Shown: positions 8,391 to 17,584, counted from the stretch's first letter. The stretch is DNA of 43,974 nucleotides from Luteitalea sp. (GCA_009377605.1 WHTT01000055.1:1-43974), one strand, 5' to 3'. Numbers and translations: made by a program. The notes: generated by a model not told the origin, from the letters alone.

Positions 8391-8471
8391 TTGGTCCTTG
8401 GTTCTTGGTGCGCCTAGTACGCTTCGTAGTTTCCGTACGCCAAAGCGCACCAAGGACCAAGAACCAAGAAC
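8391..8471. repeat. Imperfect inverted repeat of TTGGTCC/TTGGTTC units
   Basis: Left arm 8391-8413 (TTGGTCCTTGG, then TTCTTGGTGCGC) and right arm 8445-8471 (GCGCACCAAGGACC, then AAGAACCAAGAAC) can pair, with an inner AGTACG/CGTACG helix. The arms are built from repeated 7-base TTGGTCC-like units. A related GGACCAAGGACC piece occurs at about 11554-11565. It lies between the small Cys/His gene and the GH172-like gene, both read leftward. Confidence 0.55.
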
Positions 8472-8689
8472 TAATGAATCGGTTTCTGACTCTGCTCCAC
8501 CGCGTCCCGCACGGACAACCGCACATATGCCTCGCCGAGCATCGTCACCAGCCGCTCGAACTCCGCTGGGGACAGCGTGAGCGTCAGTGGACCGAGGCGC
8601 AGATGGAGGCAGCCGTGCTCGCAGCGAATGACCGCCCAGTCGGACGCGTCGGCGAGCGTGTGCAGCGATGGGTGGTCCTGATGGTCCAT
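8471..8689 (-). CDS. Small conserved-looking protein with CxxxC-x-H motif, downstream of the chelatase-receptor fusion
   Basis: 72 residues, ATG at 8689, 19 bases after the stop of the fusion receptor and read in the same direction, so probably in one operon. The sequence has SDWAVIRCEHGCLHLRLG (Cys 23, Cys 27, His 29), a possible metal- or haem-binding site, followed by a beta strand (PLTLTLS) and an amphipathic helix (PAEFERLVTMLGEAYVRL). No signal peptide or membrane segment is seen, so it is probably cytoplasmic. I do not know a named family. The link to a metal/tetrapyrrole function rests on its neighbour only. Confidence 0.68.
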   Translation of the reverse strand: MDHQDHPSLHTLADASDWAVIRCEHGCLHLRLGPLTLTLSPAEFERLVTMLGEAYVRLSVRDAVEQSQKPIH

Positions 8690-8708
8690 GGTCCGTAGCC
8701 TCGAGTCG

Positions 8709-11444
8709 CTACCGATCGTAGCGAAGCGTCGCGCCGACGTACACCCGCCGGCCCTGCGACGGAAAGTACCGCGCATCCTGTTCGTCGAAGATGTTCTCCG
8801 CGCCGACGAAGAGCGCGACGCGCTCGCCGATGTCCTGCCCGACGCGCAGGTCCCAGAGCGGCAAGGCAGGCGCGTAGTCGTCGATGTGGCCATCGCTGTC
8901 GAGATCCGCGAACGGACGACGACCGAGGTACCGGCCGAAGAGGGCCACGTTCGTGCCGGTGGACATGGAGTGCACCGAGACGCGGCCCTTGACGCTGTCT
9001 TTCGCGCGCGACGCCAGGGGCTCGTCCGTCTCGATGTCCTTCGCGTCGAGACGCGCGTAGCTCAACGAGGCGCTCAGCCACTGGCGAGGCGTGACGTCGA
9101 TTTGCGTCTCCGCACCGCGGGTGCGCGCCTGACCGACGTTGGCCGTCTGAAACGTGAGCAGGCCGCTGGCAGGGTCTTGTGAGGCAAAGACACTGTCGAT
9201 GAGATCGTCGATGCGGTGCTGGAACAGCGTGACGGCAACGCGCGCACGCTGGTCCCAGAAGTCCACTTCCACGCCGGCATTGACGCTGCGCGATTCCTCC
9301 GGGCGCAGGTCGGGGTTGCCGATCACCTCGTATCCCGCGCTTCGATTCGAGAACGCAAAGTACAGATCCTTCAGCTCCGGCGCCTTGAAGCCTTCACCGT
9401 ACGACGCGCGCAGGCGAATGTTGTCGGTGCCGTGCAGCAGCACCGCGAGCTTCGGGCTCCAGGCATCGCCAAACTGGTCGTTGTGGTCGTAGCGCATGCC
9501 GGCGAGGAGACGAACGCGGTCGTGAACGAACCATTCGTCCTGGAGAAAGCCGACGCCCGTCCGCACATCACGCTCCCCGCCCGTGATGCGATCGGACCGC
9601 ATGTCTGCTCGCTCGAACTCGCCGCCGACGGAGACGAAGTGACGTCCGCCAACGGGCCGGTCGTACTGCGCCTCCACCTCGCCCAACGCTTCGCGCGTCA
9701 GGTCCGGCACCATGACGCTGGTCTCGCGGCTCACCTGTTCTAGGAGATGGCGATACCTGCTCACGTGTCCACGGACACTGAGGGTGCCGTCGGCAACGCC
9801 CGTCCGCAGCTCCGCCATGTTCTGCCATCGGCTGTCGAGCACCTCATCGTCTCGGAGGGCGCTCTGGGTCGCCGTGACGTCGGTCGCCGACTCGTCGTAA
9901 TACCGGCTCATCACGCGGAGATTCGTGTGCTCGTTGAATTGATAGCCGACGCGGCCGTTGACGGCCGCCTTCCTGAAATCGCTACCGGTCGTCGACGGCT
10001 CGTCAGGAACGAGGTCATAGGCGTCTCGCGTGATGTGGCTGGCCGAAAGCATCGCGTTCCATGGCCCACGTCCACCACCCGCCGAGACCATGGTCGTCGA
10101 GCCGCTCATTGATTCGAACCGCTGATCCACGGACAGTTGCAGGGGACGCGTCGCCTGTCGCGTAATGACGTTGATGACGCCCGCGAGCGCGTCCGAGCCA
10201 TACACGGCCGACGCGGCGCCCTTCACGACTTCAATCCGCTCGATATCGTCGACGAGCAGGTTGCCGACGTCGACGCTGCTGTCGATGCGGCCAATCACCT
10301 CCTGGCCGTCGACCAACAGGAGCAGGCCACGGCCGTCGATCCCTTGAATCTGCACGGTGTCGCCCGCGAGACCGGGCACGATATCCACGCCCGCTTGGTG
10401 AGGCAGCACGTCGGCGATCGAGCGAGCGGCAACCGCCCGGACCGTCTCGGCATCGATGACGTCGGTGTACACGGGCACGTCTTTCAATGGCCGTTCCGTT
10501 CGTGTGCCCGTGACCACCACCTGCTCGTGATGCTGCAGCGATGCCGAAGAAGAGCCGGGCGCCGCTGCCGCCTGCGCGACGACCCAGTCCGCCATGCGGT
10601 CGTCCGGCAGCAGCGTTCGGCCCTCCCAGGCGAACTCCAGATCCTCGAGCACGCCCGGAATCTGCTCCGCGACGCGACCCGGCGCCACGAGCAGGGGAAT
10701 GACGAGCACGCGCTGGCGAGCGGCAAGCGTGGCGACCGACTCGCGAAGCTCGGCGAGCGCTTTGTCCTTCACCGGCTTTGGCGCATCATCCCGTAGGAGC
10801 CGGACGTCGACCGTCGCAAAAGGCACGTTGGCGCGGATTTGCTTACCGAGATTCTCGATCGTGTCGTGCCAACGTGCGGCGTCGTCATCCGCGTTGGGAC
10901 CGTGCGCGACAATCACGAGCGCTTCATTGGCGGGATCGCGGCTCAACGCGCGGGCGCGGTCCGCGAGGATGTCGGCGACAATCGGGTGGTCGTCCATGGC
11001 GCCCGCAACGCCCGTGATCGTGGCCGGCCCACTAATCTGGGTGAGCTTCATGTGCTCGGCATGGGGATAGTCGTCGCGCAACCCTCCGATGAACCTCACC
11101 TGCTCGGCATGAGCGCTGAACGATGAGACGAACAGCGGCACGATGACGACCTGCTTCACGCCGGAGGCCACGAGCTTGTCGTAGGCTTGCTGTGGCGTCT
11201 GGTCAGGGATCCCCATGAGGAAAGCGGGCTCGGCGGGCATGGTCCGGCGCACCTGCTCGACCACGGTGTGGACCCGCGCATTCCACGTTTGGTCCGCCCC
11301 GTGAGCGATGAGCACGACGCCGGTCCCATCGGCAGCGGAAGCAGGGGCGGAGGGCGACTGGCCAGCGTCAGCGAGCGTCGCGATCGAGGCAAGCGTGAGG
11401 CCGGTCAGAAAAGAGCAAACGAGCCGTGGCACGGCACGCGTCAT
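8709..11444 (-). CDS. Fusion: signal peptide + two CbiX-like chelatase modules + TonB-dependent receptor
   Basis: 911 residues. The start at 11444 has TTGGAGG five bases upstream and is followed by a signal peptide (about 1-28, ending TLADAG). Residues 40-145 (VVLIAHG with His 48, VIVPLFVSSFSAHAEQ with His 112) and 175-290 (ALVIVAHG with His 181, VLVIPLLVAPGRVAEQ) are two CbiX/sirohydrochlorin-chelatase-like modules. In the second, the distal His position appears to be Arg 257. At about 306 a TonB-box/plug begins (EQVVVTGTRTERPLKDVPV; LLLLVDGQEVIG; IERIEVVKGAASAVYGSDALAGVINVIT), then a BtuB/FhuA-like beta barrel to a C-terminal aromatic-x end (LRYDR). Such receptors import metal chelates or cobalamin across the outer membrane. 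Placing chelatase modules before the plug would put them in the periplasm. Regulation: sigma-70-like promoter and Fur-like palindrome upstream. Confidence 0.9.
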   Translation of the reverse strand: MTRAVPRLVCSFLTGLTLASIATLADAGQSPSAPASAADGTGVVLIAHGADQTWNARVHTVVEQVRRTMPAEPAFLMGIPDQTPQQAYDKLVASGVKQVVIVPLFVSSFSAHAEQVRFIGGLRDDYPHAEHMKLTQISGPATITGVAGAMDDHPIVADILADRARALSRDPANEALVIVAHGPNADDDAARWHDTIENLGKQIRANVPFATVDVRLLRDDAPKPVKDKALAELRESVATLAARQRVLVIPLLVAPGRVAEQIPGVLEDLEFAWEGRTLLPDDRMADWVVAQAAAAPGSSSASLQHHEQVVVTGTRTERPLKDVPVYTDVIDAETVRAVAARSIADVLPHQAGVDIVPGLAGDTVQIQGIDGRGLLLLVDGQEVIGRIDSSVDVGNLLVDDIERIEVVKGAASAVYGSDALAGVINVITRQATRPLQLSVDQRFESMSGSTTMVSAGGGRGPWNAMLSASHITRDAYDLVPDEPSTTGSDFRKAAVNGRVGYQFNEHTNLRVMSRYYDESATDVTATQSALRDDEVLDSRWQNMAELRTGVADGTLSVRGHVSRYRHLLEQVSRETSVMVPDLTREALGEVEAQYDRPVGGRHFVSVGGEFERADMRSDRITGGERDVRTGVGFLQDEWFVHDRVRLLAGMRYDHNDQFGDAWSPKLAVLLHGTDNIRLRASYGEGFKAPELKDLYFAFSNRSAGYEVIGNPDLRPEESRSVNAGVEVDFWDQRARVAVTLFQHRIDDLIDSVFASQDPASGLLTFQTANVGQARTRGAETQIDVTPRQWLSASLSYARLDAKDIETDEPLASRAKDSVKGRVSVHSMSTGTNVALFGRYLGRRPFADLDSDGHIDDYAPALPLWDLRVGQDIGERVALFVGAENIFDEQDARYFPSQGRRVYVGATLRYDR

Positions 11445-11487
11445 GGAAACCTCCAAGGCGACTAGTTGGCGATCAGGCAGTCGCAAG

Positions 11488-11502
11488 TGAGACTCAGTCT
11501 CA
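11488..11502. promoter_or_regulatory. Fur-like 7-1-7 palindrome
   Basis: TGAGACT-C-AGTCTCA is a perfect 7-1-7 inverted repeat, the same architecture as the Fur box core (TGATAAT-N-ATTATCA), though with different bases at some positions. It lies 13 bases downstream of the -10 hexamer of the fusion receptor gene and 43 bases before its start codon, where a bound repressor would block transcription. That Fur itself binds is inference; another FUR-superfamily metal repressor is possible. Confidence 0.5.
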
Positions 11503-11515
11503 AGTGCGCCTACAA

Positions 11516-11544
11516 GGTATATCCGACCAAAAAGGTCGGGTCAA
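11516..11544 (-). promoter_or_regulatory. Sigma-70-like promoter of the chelatase-receptor fusion
   Basis: On the minus strand TTGACC (11544-11539) and TATACC (11521-11516) stand 17 bp apart. The spacer holds an inverted repeat CCGACC-AAAAA-GGTCGG (11523-11539), which could be a second operator. Transcription would start near 11508, inside or next to the Fur-like palindrome. Confidence 0.6.
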
Positions 11545-11588
11545 GGGAAAAAGGACCAAGGACCGTACGAGGTAAGCTGTTGTTAGAC

Positions 11589-13805
<2,217 letters not shown>

Positions 13806-13824
13806 CCGTCAATGAAGGTGATCG

Positions 13825-14238
13825 ATGCCCTGGCTGTTCAAGGAAGAGCCGTTGAATTACAGCTTCGATTCGCTAATGGAGGATGGTGGCACCACATGGA
13901 CCGGCGTGAAGAATCCGGTTGCCCAGCGGCACCTGCGCAGCGTCAAGCAGGGTGACCAGATCTTCTACTACCATACCGGAAAGGAAAAGGCGATCGTCGG
14001 CATCGCTCGGGCATCAACGGATGCGTACCAGGATCCTGGAGACAAGACGGGCAGAGCGTACGTCGTCGACGTGCAGCCGGTCAGCCGCCTGAAGCACGGC
14101 GTGACCCTTGCCACGCTCAAGGCACATCCGGCGTTTGCGAGCCATCCCATCGCGCGTGTGCCACGGCTGTCGGTGATGCCGATCAGCGCGAGCGAATGGC
14201 AGATCGTCGAAACGCTGAGCAAGGACTCGAGCACATGA
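13825..14238 (+). CDS. EVE domain protein (PUA-like fold)
   Basis: 137 residues, almost entirely one EVE domain: it opens with WLFKEEPLNYSFDSL (the family's W-L-x-K-x-E-P...YS signature), has VKNPVAQRHLRSVKQGDQIFYYHTG and GIARASTDAYQDP, and ends with a short tail. EVE domains belong to the PUA superfamily and, in characterised cases, bind modified bases in DNA or RNA. AAGGTGAT precedes the ATG. It lies 19 bases after glgB and its stop overlaps the next start by 4 bases, so glgB-EVE-SnoaL may be one transcript. An ASCH-like gene, also of PUA fold, lies 0.65 kb further on. Confidence 0.92.
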   Translation: MPWLFKEEPLNYSFDSLMEDGGTTWTGVKNPVAQRHLRSVKQGDQIFYYHTGKEKAIVGIARASTDAYQDPGDKTGRAYVVDVQPVSRLKHGVTLATLKAHPAFASHPIARVPRLSVMPISASEWQIVETLSKDSST

Positions 14239-14663
14239 CCGATTCGCCTGTTGCCTTCACCGAAGGCTACTTCGACGCCATCGTCGAGCGCCGCTTGGAC
14301 GACCTGTTGAAACTCTACGAGAAGTCGAACGAGATGTTGGTGTTCGACGAGGGGCCCGGATGGTCGTTGGTTGGCTATGACCGGGTGGTAGCGAGCTGGC
14401 GCGAGTTCTTCGGCGGGAGCCTCGTGCTGCGCGGCTGTCGGTGGGTCGAGCCGCCGGTCAGCGAGATGGCCGGAGAGCTCGCGTGGGTGGCCGGCACGAT
14501 CGGGCTCGAGCTTCAAGTGGGCGATCTCGTCAAGCGGGTCAAGGTCCGCGGGACGCTGGTGCTCCGGCGCGTCGATGGGCACTGGCGCATCGCCCACGAG
14601 CACTTCTCCCAACCCTCGGCCGATCCCTACCAGCACGGCGACTGGCTTTCCCCCGCGCATTGA
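14235..14663 (+). CDS. SnoaL/NTF2-like (DUF4440-type) protein
   Basis: 142 residues from the ATG at 14235, overlapping the EVE stop by 4 bases (ATGA), a strong sign of coupled translation. The pattern fits a cone-shaped NTF2-like fold: helix AFTEGYFDAIVERRLDDLLKLYEKSNEMLVFD, then GYDRVVASWREFF, and strands LAWVAGTIGLELQ, VRGTLVLRRVDGHWRIAHEHFS. The ending 'WRIAHEHFS' is characteristic of SnoaL_3/DUF4440 proteins. These serve as small-molecule-binding or isomerase domains; no function can be named here. Confidence 0.82.
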   Translation: MTDSPVAFTEGYFDAIVERRLDDLLKLYEKSNEMLVFDEGPGWSLVGYDRVVASWREFFGGSLVLRGCRWVEPPVSEMAGELAWVAGTIGLELQVGDLVKRVKVRGTLVLRRVDGHWRIAHEHFSQPSADPYQHGDWLSPAH

Positions 14664-14888
14664 AGGCAGTGGTCAGTGGTCAGCCGGTTGACGATCGCTT
14701 GGGGCTAGCGACGAGCTACCGCCGGGACGTGATGCTTGCCACCGGCGGTTGGTCGATCGGCTGGCCCCTGACCACATCCGATGGCGGATCCGATCCGTCC
14801 AACCGCGACGGCGTCCAGCTGCGCGACCAGGTCACATCGTGGCATCGAGCACCTCAGAAGGAGAATTGACCGCCCGTGCTGGTCATAT
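14664..14888. other. Intergenic stretch with GGTCAGTGGTCAG repeat
   Basis: Between the convergent SnoaL-like and ASCH-like genes. It contains a tandem AGTGGTC repeat (14669-14682) and, about 85 bases on, CCCTGACCACA, which can pair with it, so a long imperfect hairpin is possible. No gene was seen. Confidence 0.4.
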
Positions 14889-15278
14889 CTAATCGATTAG
14901 ATCGACGCTCGTGGGAACTGGCTCGACGTACTCGAACTCGATGCGCGTCACCTCGATCGCTGTGGTCGTCAGGCGGTGCCTGCGCAGGAACCGTGCGATG
15001 AAGTCATCCCTCGACCAGCACGGGAATCCTTCGCGAGGGAGCTCGTCTTCGGCGTAGCGCGCGTCCTCGATGAGGCGTGCGAGCGGCTCGACCCGGACGT
15101 TCTGGACCCGGAGGATGGCCAGCCGGCGGACGGGCCCAGCGCTCCTCGATCCAGGTGCCTTGTCGACAGCCTGGATGAGCTCGTTCGGCTTCAGGAACCG
15201 CCAGCCCAGGCGGCGCGTCACGGTCTTCATTCCTGCGCGTACTTCGGACGCGGCATGCGAGAACGACATGCGTCGCAT
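14889..15278 (-). CDS. ASCH-like (PUA-superfamily) protein
   Basis: 129 residues; ATG at 15278 with GAGAGGAG upstream. The sequence begins with MRRMSFSHAASEVRAGMKTVTRRLGW: the K-x-V-T-R-R turn followed by FLKPNELIQAV is the core of ASCH-type proteins often carried by phages and mobile DNA. Then come RLAILRVQNVRVEPL and a C-terminal VTRIEFEYV strand. ASCH domains bind RNA or modified nucleosides; one known member is an amidohydrolase for N4-acetylcytidine. The catalytic residues of that member cannot be judged here. An 18-base perfect palindrome lies 54 bases upstream and may be its operator. Confidence 0.78.
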   Translation of the reverse strand: MRRMSFSHAASEVRAGMKTVTRRLGWRFLKPNELIQAVDKAPGSRSAGPVRRLAILRVQNVRVEPLARLIEDARYAEDELPREGFPCWSRDDFIARFLRRHRLTTTAIEVTRIEFEYVEPVPTSVDLID

Positions 15279-15331
15279 TGGTCTCCTCTCTGCAGGTCAC
15301 GCGCCGGCGGAACACGACCGTCGAGATCCTA

Positions 15332-15349
15332 CGTCTACGGCCGTAGACG
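15332..15349. promoter_or_regulatory. Perfect 18-bp palindrome upstream of the ASCH-like gene
   Basis: CGTCTACGG joined to its exact complement CCGTAGACG. The TCTACG...CGTAGA arms resemble operators of BlaI/MecI-type repressors (CTAC...GTAG), but no such repressor gene is in the window. It may regulate the leftward ASCH-like gene. Function is inferred from position only. Confidence 0.35.
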
Positions 15350-15523
15350 GCCTGCGACGATATGATCCCTTGCCCCTTGCCGCCCCCCAGTTTTTGACCT
15401 GCTCCCCCGAAAGGCCGGATGCCAGCGTCCCTCAAGGTAGGGAGAGGTGGCACCAGCCGCGCGCTCGCGCCGGCGATGACCCGTTTCGCCGCGTGGTGAT
15501 AGTTGCGTGTAATATCGTAGCAC

Positions 15524-15875
15524 GTGTGCGAGTGTTACGACGTGCCAAGCCTCACGGCCCGGCGGCTCGCCGGTCGTCGCCAGCAACTCGTCGCGCAGCT
15601 CGCCGGGCTGGGCCCTGCTCTGCGGGCGTCGTTGATTGAACGGTTCACCCAGTGCGGCAAACCCGGATGCAGGTGCATGCGGGGCGAGAAGCACGGGCCC
15701 GCCAGCGACCTCACCGTGAGCTACGCCCAGGGCAACACCCGGCAGGTGTATGTCCCCAAAGATCTGCGCCCGCTCGCTGAGCGGTGGGTCCGCCATGACC
15801 ACCACGCGACGACCCTGCTCGAAGAGATCTCGAGCATTAATCTCGACCTCATCCGGCGCAAGGACCCGGATCCCC
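15524..15875 (+). CDS. DUF6788-like IS-associated protein, 3' end replaced
   Basis: About 117 residues from a GTG start are recognisable: a helix (LAGRRQQLVAQLAGLGPALRASLIERF), then CGKPGCRCMRGEKHGP (three Cys plus His, zinc-ribbon-like) and YAQGNTRQVYVPKDLRPLAERWV, ending LLEEISSINLDLIRR. This combination is known to me as DUF6788, usually encoded just before a transposase. After KDPDP the frame runs on through 16504 without a proper stop into sequence that is not DUF6788 and that overlaps the transposase remnants, so the natural 3' end was lost. A GGATCCCCA duplicated at the join marks the break. Confidence 0.65.
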
Positions 15876-15886
15876 ACCGCTCGGGT

Positions 15887-16015
15887 GGATCCCCATCGTG
15901 GTCGATCAAACGACCATGCGCGGGACGCCCGTCATCATGGCCGGCGTCCCCGTCGCGCACCGGATCCTGCCGGTCGCCTTCGTGTACTACGAGTATCAGA
16001 CCCTGCGCACGAGTC
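15887..16015 (+). pseudogene. DDE transposase fragment (+ copy)
   Basis: Translates as IPIVVDQTTMRGTPVIMAG, then VPVAHRILPVAFVYYEYQTLRTSQ, the region around the first catalytic Asp of an IS4-like DDE transposase (the D of V-V-D-Q-T-T). Both ends are missing: upstream it is joined to the DUF6788 frame, downstream to the opposed copy. IS family is not certain. Confidence 0.62.
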
Positions 16016-16430
16016 AAACCGCGATCGAGGACGAAGACCGGCTTGCAACCGGGCGGCAGGATGCGGCGATCAGGAGGAGCGGCGACTCCTCGACCACATG
16101 TTGGCTTTTGCGCAGGGTGGCGTAGTCGCAACAGGCGAAGGCCACGGGGAGCACGCGGTGGGCCACGCGCACGCCGGCCAGGATCACCGGCGTCCCGCGG
16201 ATGGTGGTCTGATCAACCACGATGGGAATCCAGCCTTGCGGGGCCGGGCCGAGGGCGAGGCGGACGAGCAGCGGCGTCATCACGGGACCGTCGAGGGCGG
16301 CGTTACGCAGCAGGCGATAGAGCCGCTTCGAGCGGGCCTTTTCGGATTCCTCAAGCGGCACGGTGCGCGACAAGGCGCAGAGCGTCAGCCAGCCAGAGGG
16401 CCGCTGCGGGCGCCGCGGCGGTGAAGCCGA
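16012..16430 (-). pseudogene. DDE transposase fragment (- copy), frameshifted
   Basis: Read leftward: LTLCALSRTVPLEESEKARSK is an N-terminal region, then ALDGPVMTPLLVRLAL, GWIPIVVDQTTIRGTPVIL and RVLPVAFACCDYATLRKSQ, then VVEESPLLLIAA. Near 16070 the frame must shift to continue as PPGCKPVFVLDRGLTRA, the second catalytic Asp region. Homology stops at about 16012, where the opposed + copy begins. No proper start codon is seen (the frame is open upstream of 16373). It is the same transposase type as the + fragment. Confidence 0.62.
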
Positions 16431-16516
16431 CGCCGCCTGCCGTCCGGCCGCCGCGGTCGAGCGCCTCGCATCGGCCAGCGCCCACAGGCCATCACGGTTA
16501 TTGAAGGAGAACGACA

Positions 16517-16560
16517 GGGGACATTTCTATTTCGTTCAGAACGGGGACATTTCTATTTCG
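16517..16560 (+). repeat. Two identical 18-bp direct repeats
   Basis: GGGGACATTTCTATTTCG occurs at 16517-16534 and again at 16543-16560, a 26-base period. Similar GGGGACA...ATTT sequences are often found at the ends of mobile elements. They mark the end of the GC-rich IS scar and the start of an AT-rich promoter region. Confidence 0.7.
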
Positions 16561-16594
16561 CCTTGACAAGTCCCAACAAGTCCCAACAAAAGTC

Positions 16595-16623
16595 TTGACA
16601 AATTGATGTCGACGTTATAAATA
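16595..16623 (+). promoter_or_regulatory. Candidate promoter P1 of the RraA/TonB block
   Basis: TTGACA at 16595-16600 is followed by TTATAAATA. TAAATA gives a 17-bp spacer; TATAAA (16616-16621) fits the -10 consensus better but with 15 bp. It lies in a very AT-rich stretch, unlike the rest of the window. Confidence 0.45.
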
Positions 16624-16626
16624 CCC

Positions 16627-16655
16627 TGGACAATACTTTGTGCAGCATACATAAT
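16627..16655 (+). promoter_or_regulatory. Candidate promoter P2 of the RraA/TonB block
   Basis: TGGACA (16627-16632) and CATAAT (16650-16655), each 5 of 6 to consensus, with a 17-bp spacer. Transcription from near 16662 would leave a leader of about 38 bases including the AGGAGGAGG ribosome site before the TTG start at 16700. Confidence 0.52.
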
Positions 16656-16699
16656 ATATTCTACATCGACTTTAAGCCCTGAAACAGGAGGAGGAAGCG

Positions 16700-17551
16700 T
16701 TGAGAAAGACTACGCTTGCATTGCTGGGCTTAGGTTTGTTGGGGGCGCCTTGCGTGTGGGCTCAGGAGCAGTCGCCGTTCTCGAACCGGTTCTTCGAAGT
16801 CAAGCAGTACTCGCAGGAGGAGAACGAAGCGATTGTAAAGAAGTTTCGGGGACCTCTGGTGCGGACGACCGACGTGGCTGACGCGCTGCAGATGGTCGGA
16901 CTGCACGGGGTCACCCTGATGGACCGTGACATCGACCCCATGTGGATCGACAACGAGAAATTCAGCCACGTCATCTACGGCGTGGCCATCACGCTACGAT
17001 TGGTCCCTCCGCAGGAGCGCGCTCCGGCCCGGGCGTTCTCCTCCGACGAAGAATTTCAGCAGTGGAAGCGCGAATGGTCGGGGCGCTGGATGGGCGGGGG
17101 GCTCTCGGTCCACATCCAGCCCGACACCATCCTGGTCATCGATGCTCCGCTGCGGGCGGATAACGGCTATTGTGGTTCGAACAACGCCATGGGTTGGCTG
17201 GGGCGCGGCCTGCGGGGAATCGTCACCGACGCGGGCTGTCGCGACTCCGACGAGATGAGGCTCGAGGGGATTCCAGTCTACCAAAGGGAATCGACCCGTT
17301 GGATCAACCAGGGAACAATTGCGGTTGAGTCCTACAATCAGCCCGTCGTCGTAGGCGGCGTTCTCGTCATGCCCGGGGACGTTATCGTCGCCGATCTTGA
17401 CGGCGTCGCCGTGGTGCCTCGCGCCAAAGCGGAAACCGTGGCCGCCTTCGCGCGCAAAATTCGGGAAGACGACAATGAGGGGCGTCGTCGTCACTACGAG
17501 AAGATGGGACGGCCCTTAGATTTCACATTCCGTCTGGACCGCGATCCTTAG
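16700..17551 (+). CDS. Exported RraA-like protein 1
   Basis: 283 residues from a TTG start; AGGAGGAGG upstream decides it. Residues 1-21 are a signal peptide (KK/RK start, LALLGLGLLGAPCVWA, cleavage after AQ). The mature part has the RraA/HMG-CHA-aldolase fold: TTDVADALQMVGL near the start, DTILVIDAP, GSNNAMGWLGRGLRGIVTDAGCRDSDEM (Arg 181-Asp 182, the substrate and metal-binding pair), and VLVMPGDVIVADLDGVAVVP. Proteins of this family are cytoplasmic RNase E inhibitors or metal-dependent aldolases/decarboxylases of 4-hydroxy-2-oxo acids. About 30 residues between 105 and 135 are an insertion. Export is unusual and excludes an RNase E role. It opens the block, 33 bases before the TonB receptor. 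Confidence 0.88.
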   Translation: MRKTTLALLGLGLLGAPCVWAQEQSPFSNRFFEVKQYSQEENEAIVKKFRGPLVRTTDVADALQMVGLHGVTLMDRDIDPMWIDNEKFSHVIYGVAITLRLVPPQERAPARAFSSDEEFQQWKREWSGRWMGGGLSVHIQPDTILVIDAPLRADNGYCGSNNAMGWLGRGLRGIVTDAGCRDSDEMRLEGIPVYQRESTRWINQGTIAVESYNQPVVVGGVLVMPGDVIVADLDGVAVVPRAKAETVAAFARKIREDDNEGRRRHYEKMGRPLDFTFRLDRDP

Positions 17552-17584
17552 ACTCGTCCCAAGGAAATCGAAGGGAGGAGAGAT

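Larger units (their letters stand above)
15524..16560. mobile_element. Insertion-sequence scar: DUF6788 gene plus two opposed transposase fragments and terminal-like repeats
   Basis: The region holds a DUF6788 open frame (+), a + strand transposase fragment and a - strand transposase fragment that meet tail to tail near 16012, then an 18-bp direct repeat at 16517 and 16543. The two transposase pieces are homologous in protein (both contain DQTT.RGTPVI.AGV.VAHR.LPVAF) but differ in many bases, so they derive from two related copies, not from one recent duplication. Nothing here is intact. No target-site duplication could be assigned. It separates the ASCH-like gene from the RraA/TonB catabolic block. 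Confidence 0.75.

Noticed and set aside
11466-11588. N-terminal extension of glgB (41 residues)
   Set aside because: It would be read through the divergent promoter and Fur-like site; the sequence is basic and unlike branching enzymes.
11445-11588. Cobalamin riboswitch before the receptor fusion
   Set aside because: No B12-box-like GCCACTG element was found, and the gap is too short for a full riboswitch with promoter.
14664-14888. CRISPR-like repeat
   Set aside because: Only one tandem AGTGGTC unit pair and one inverted match; no regular spacing.
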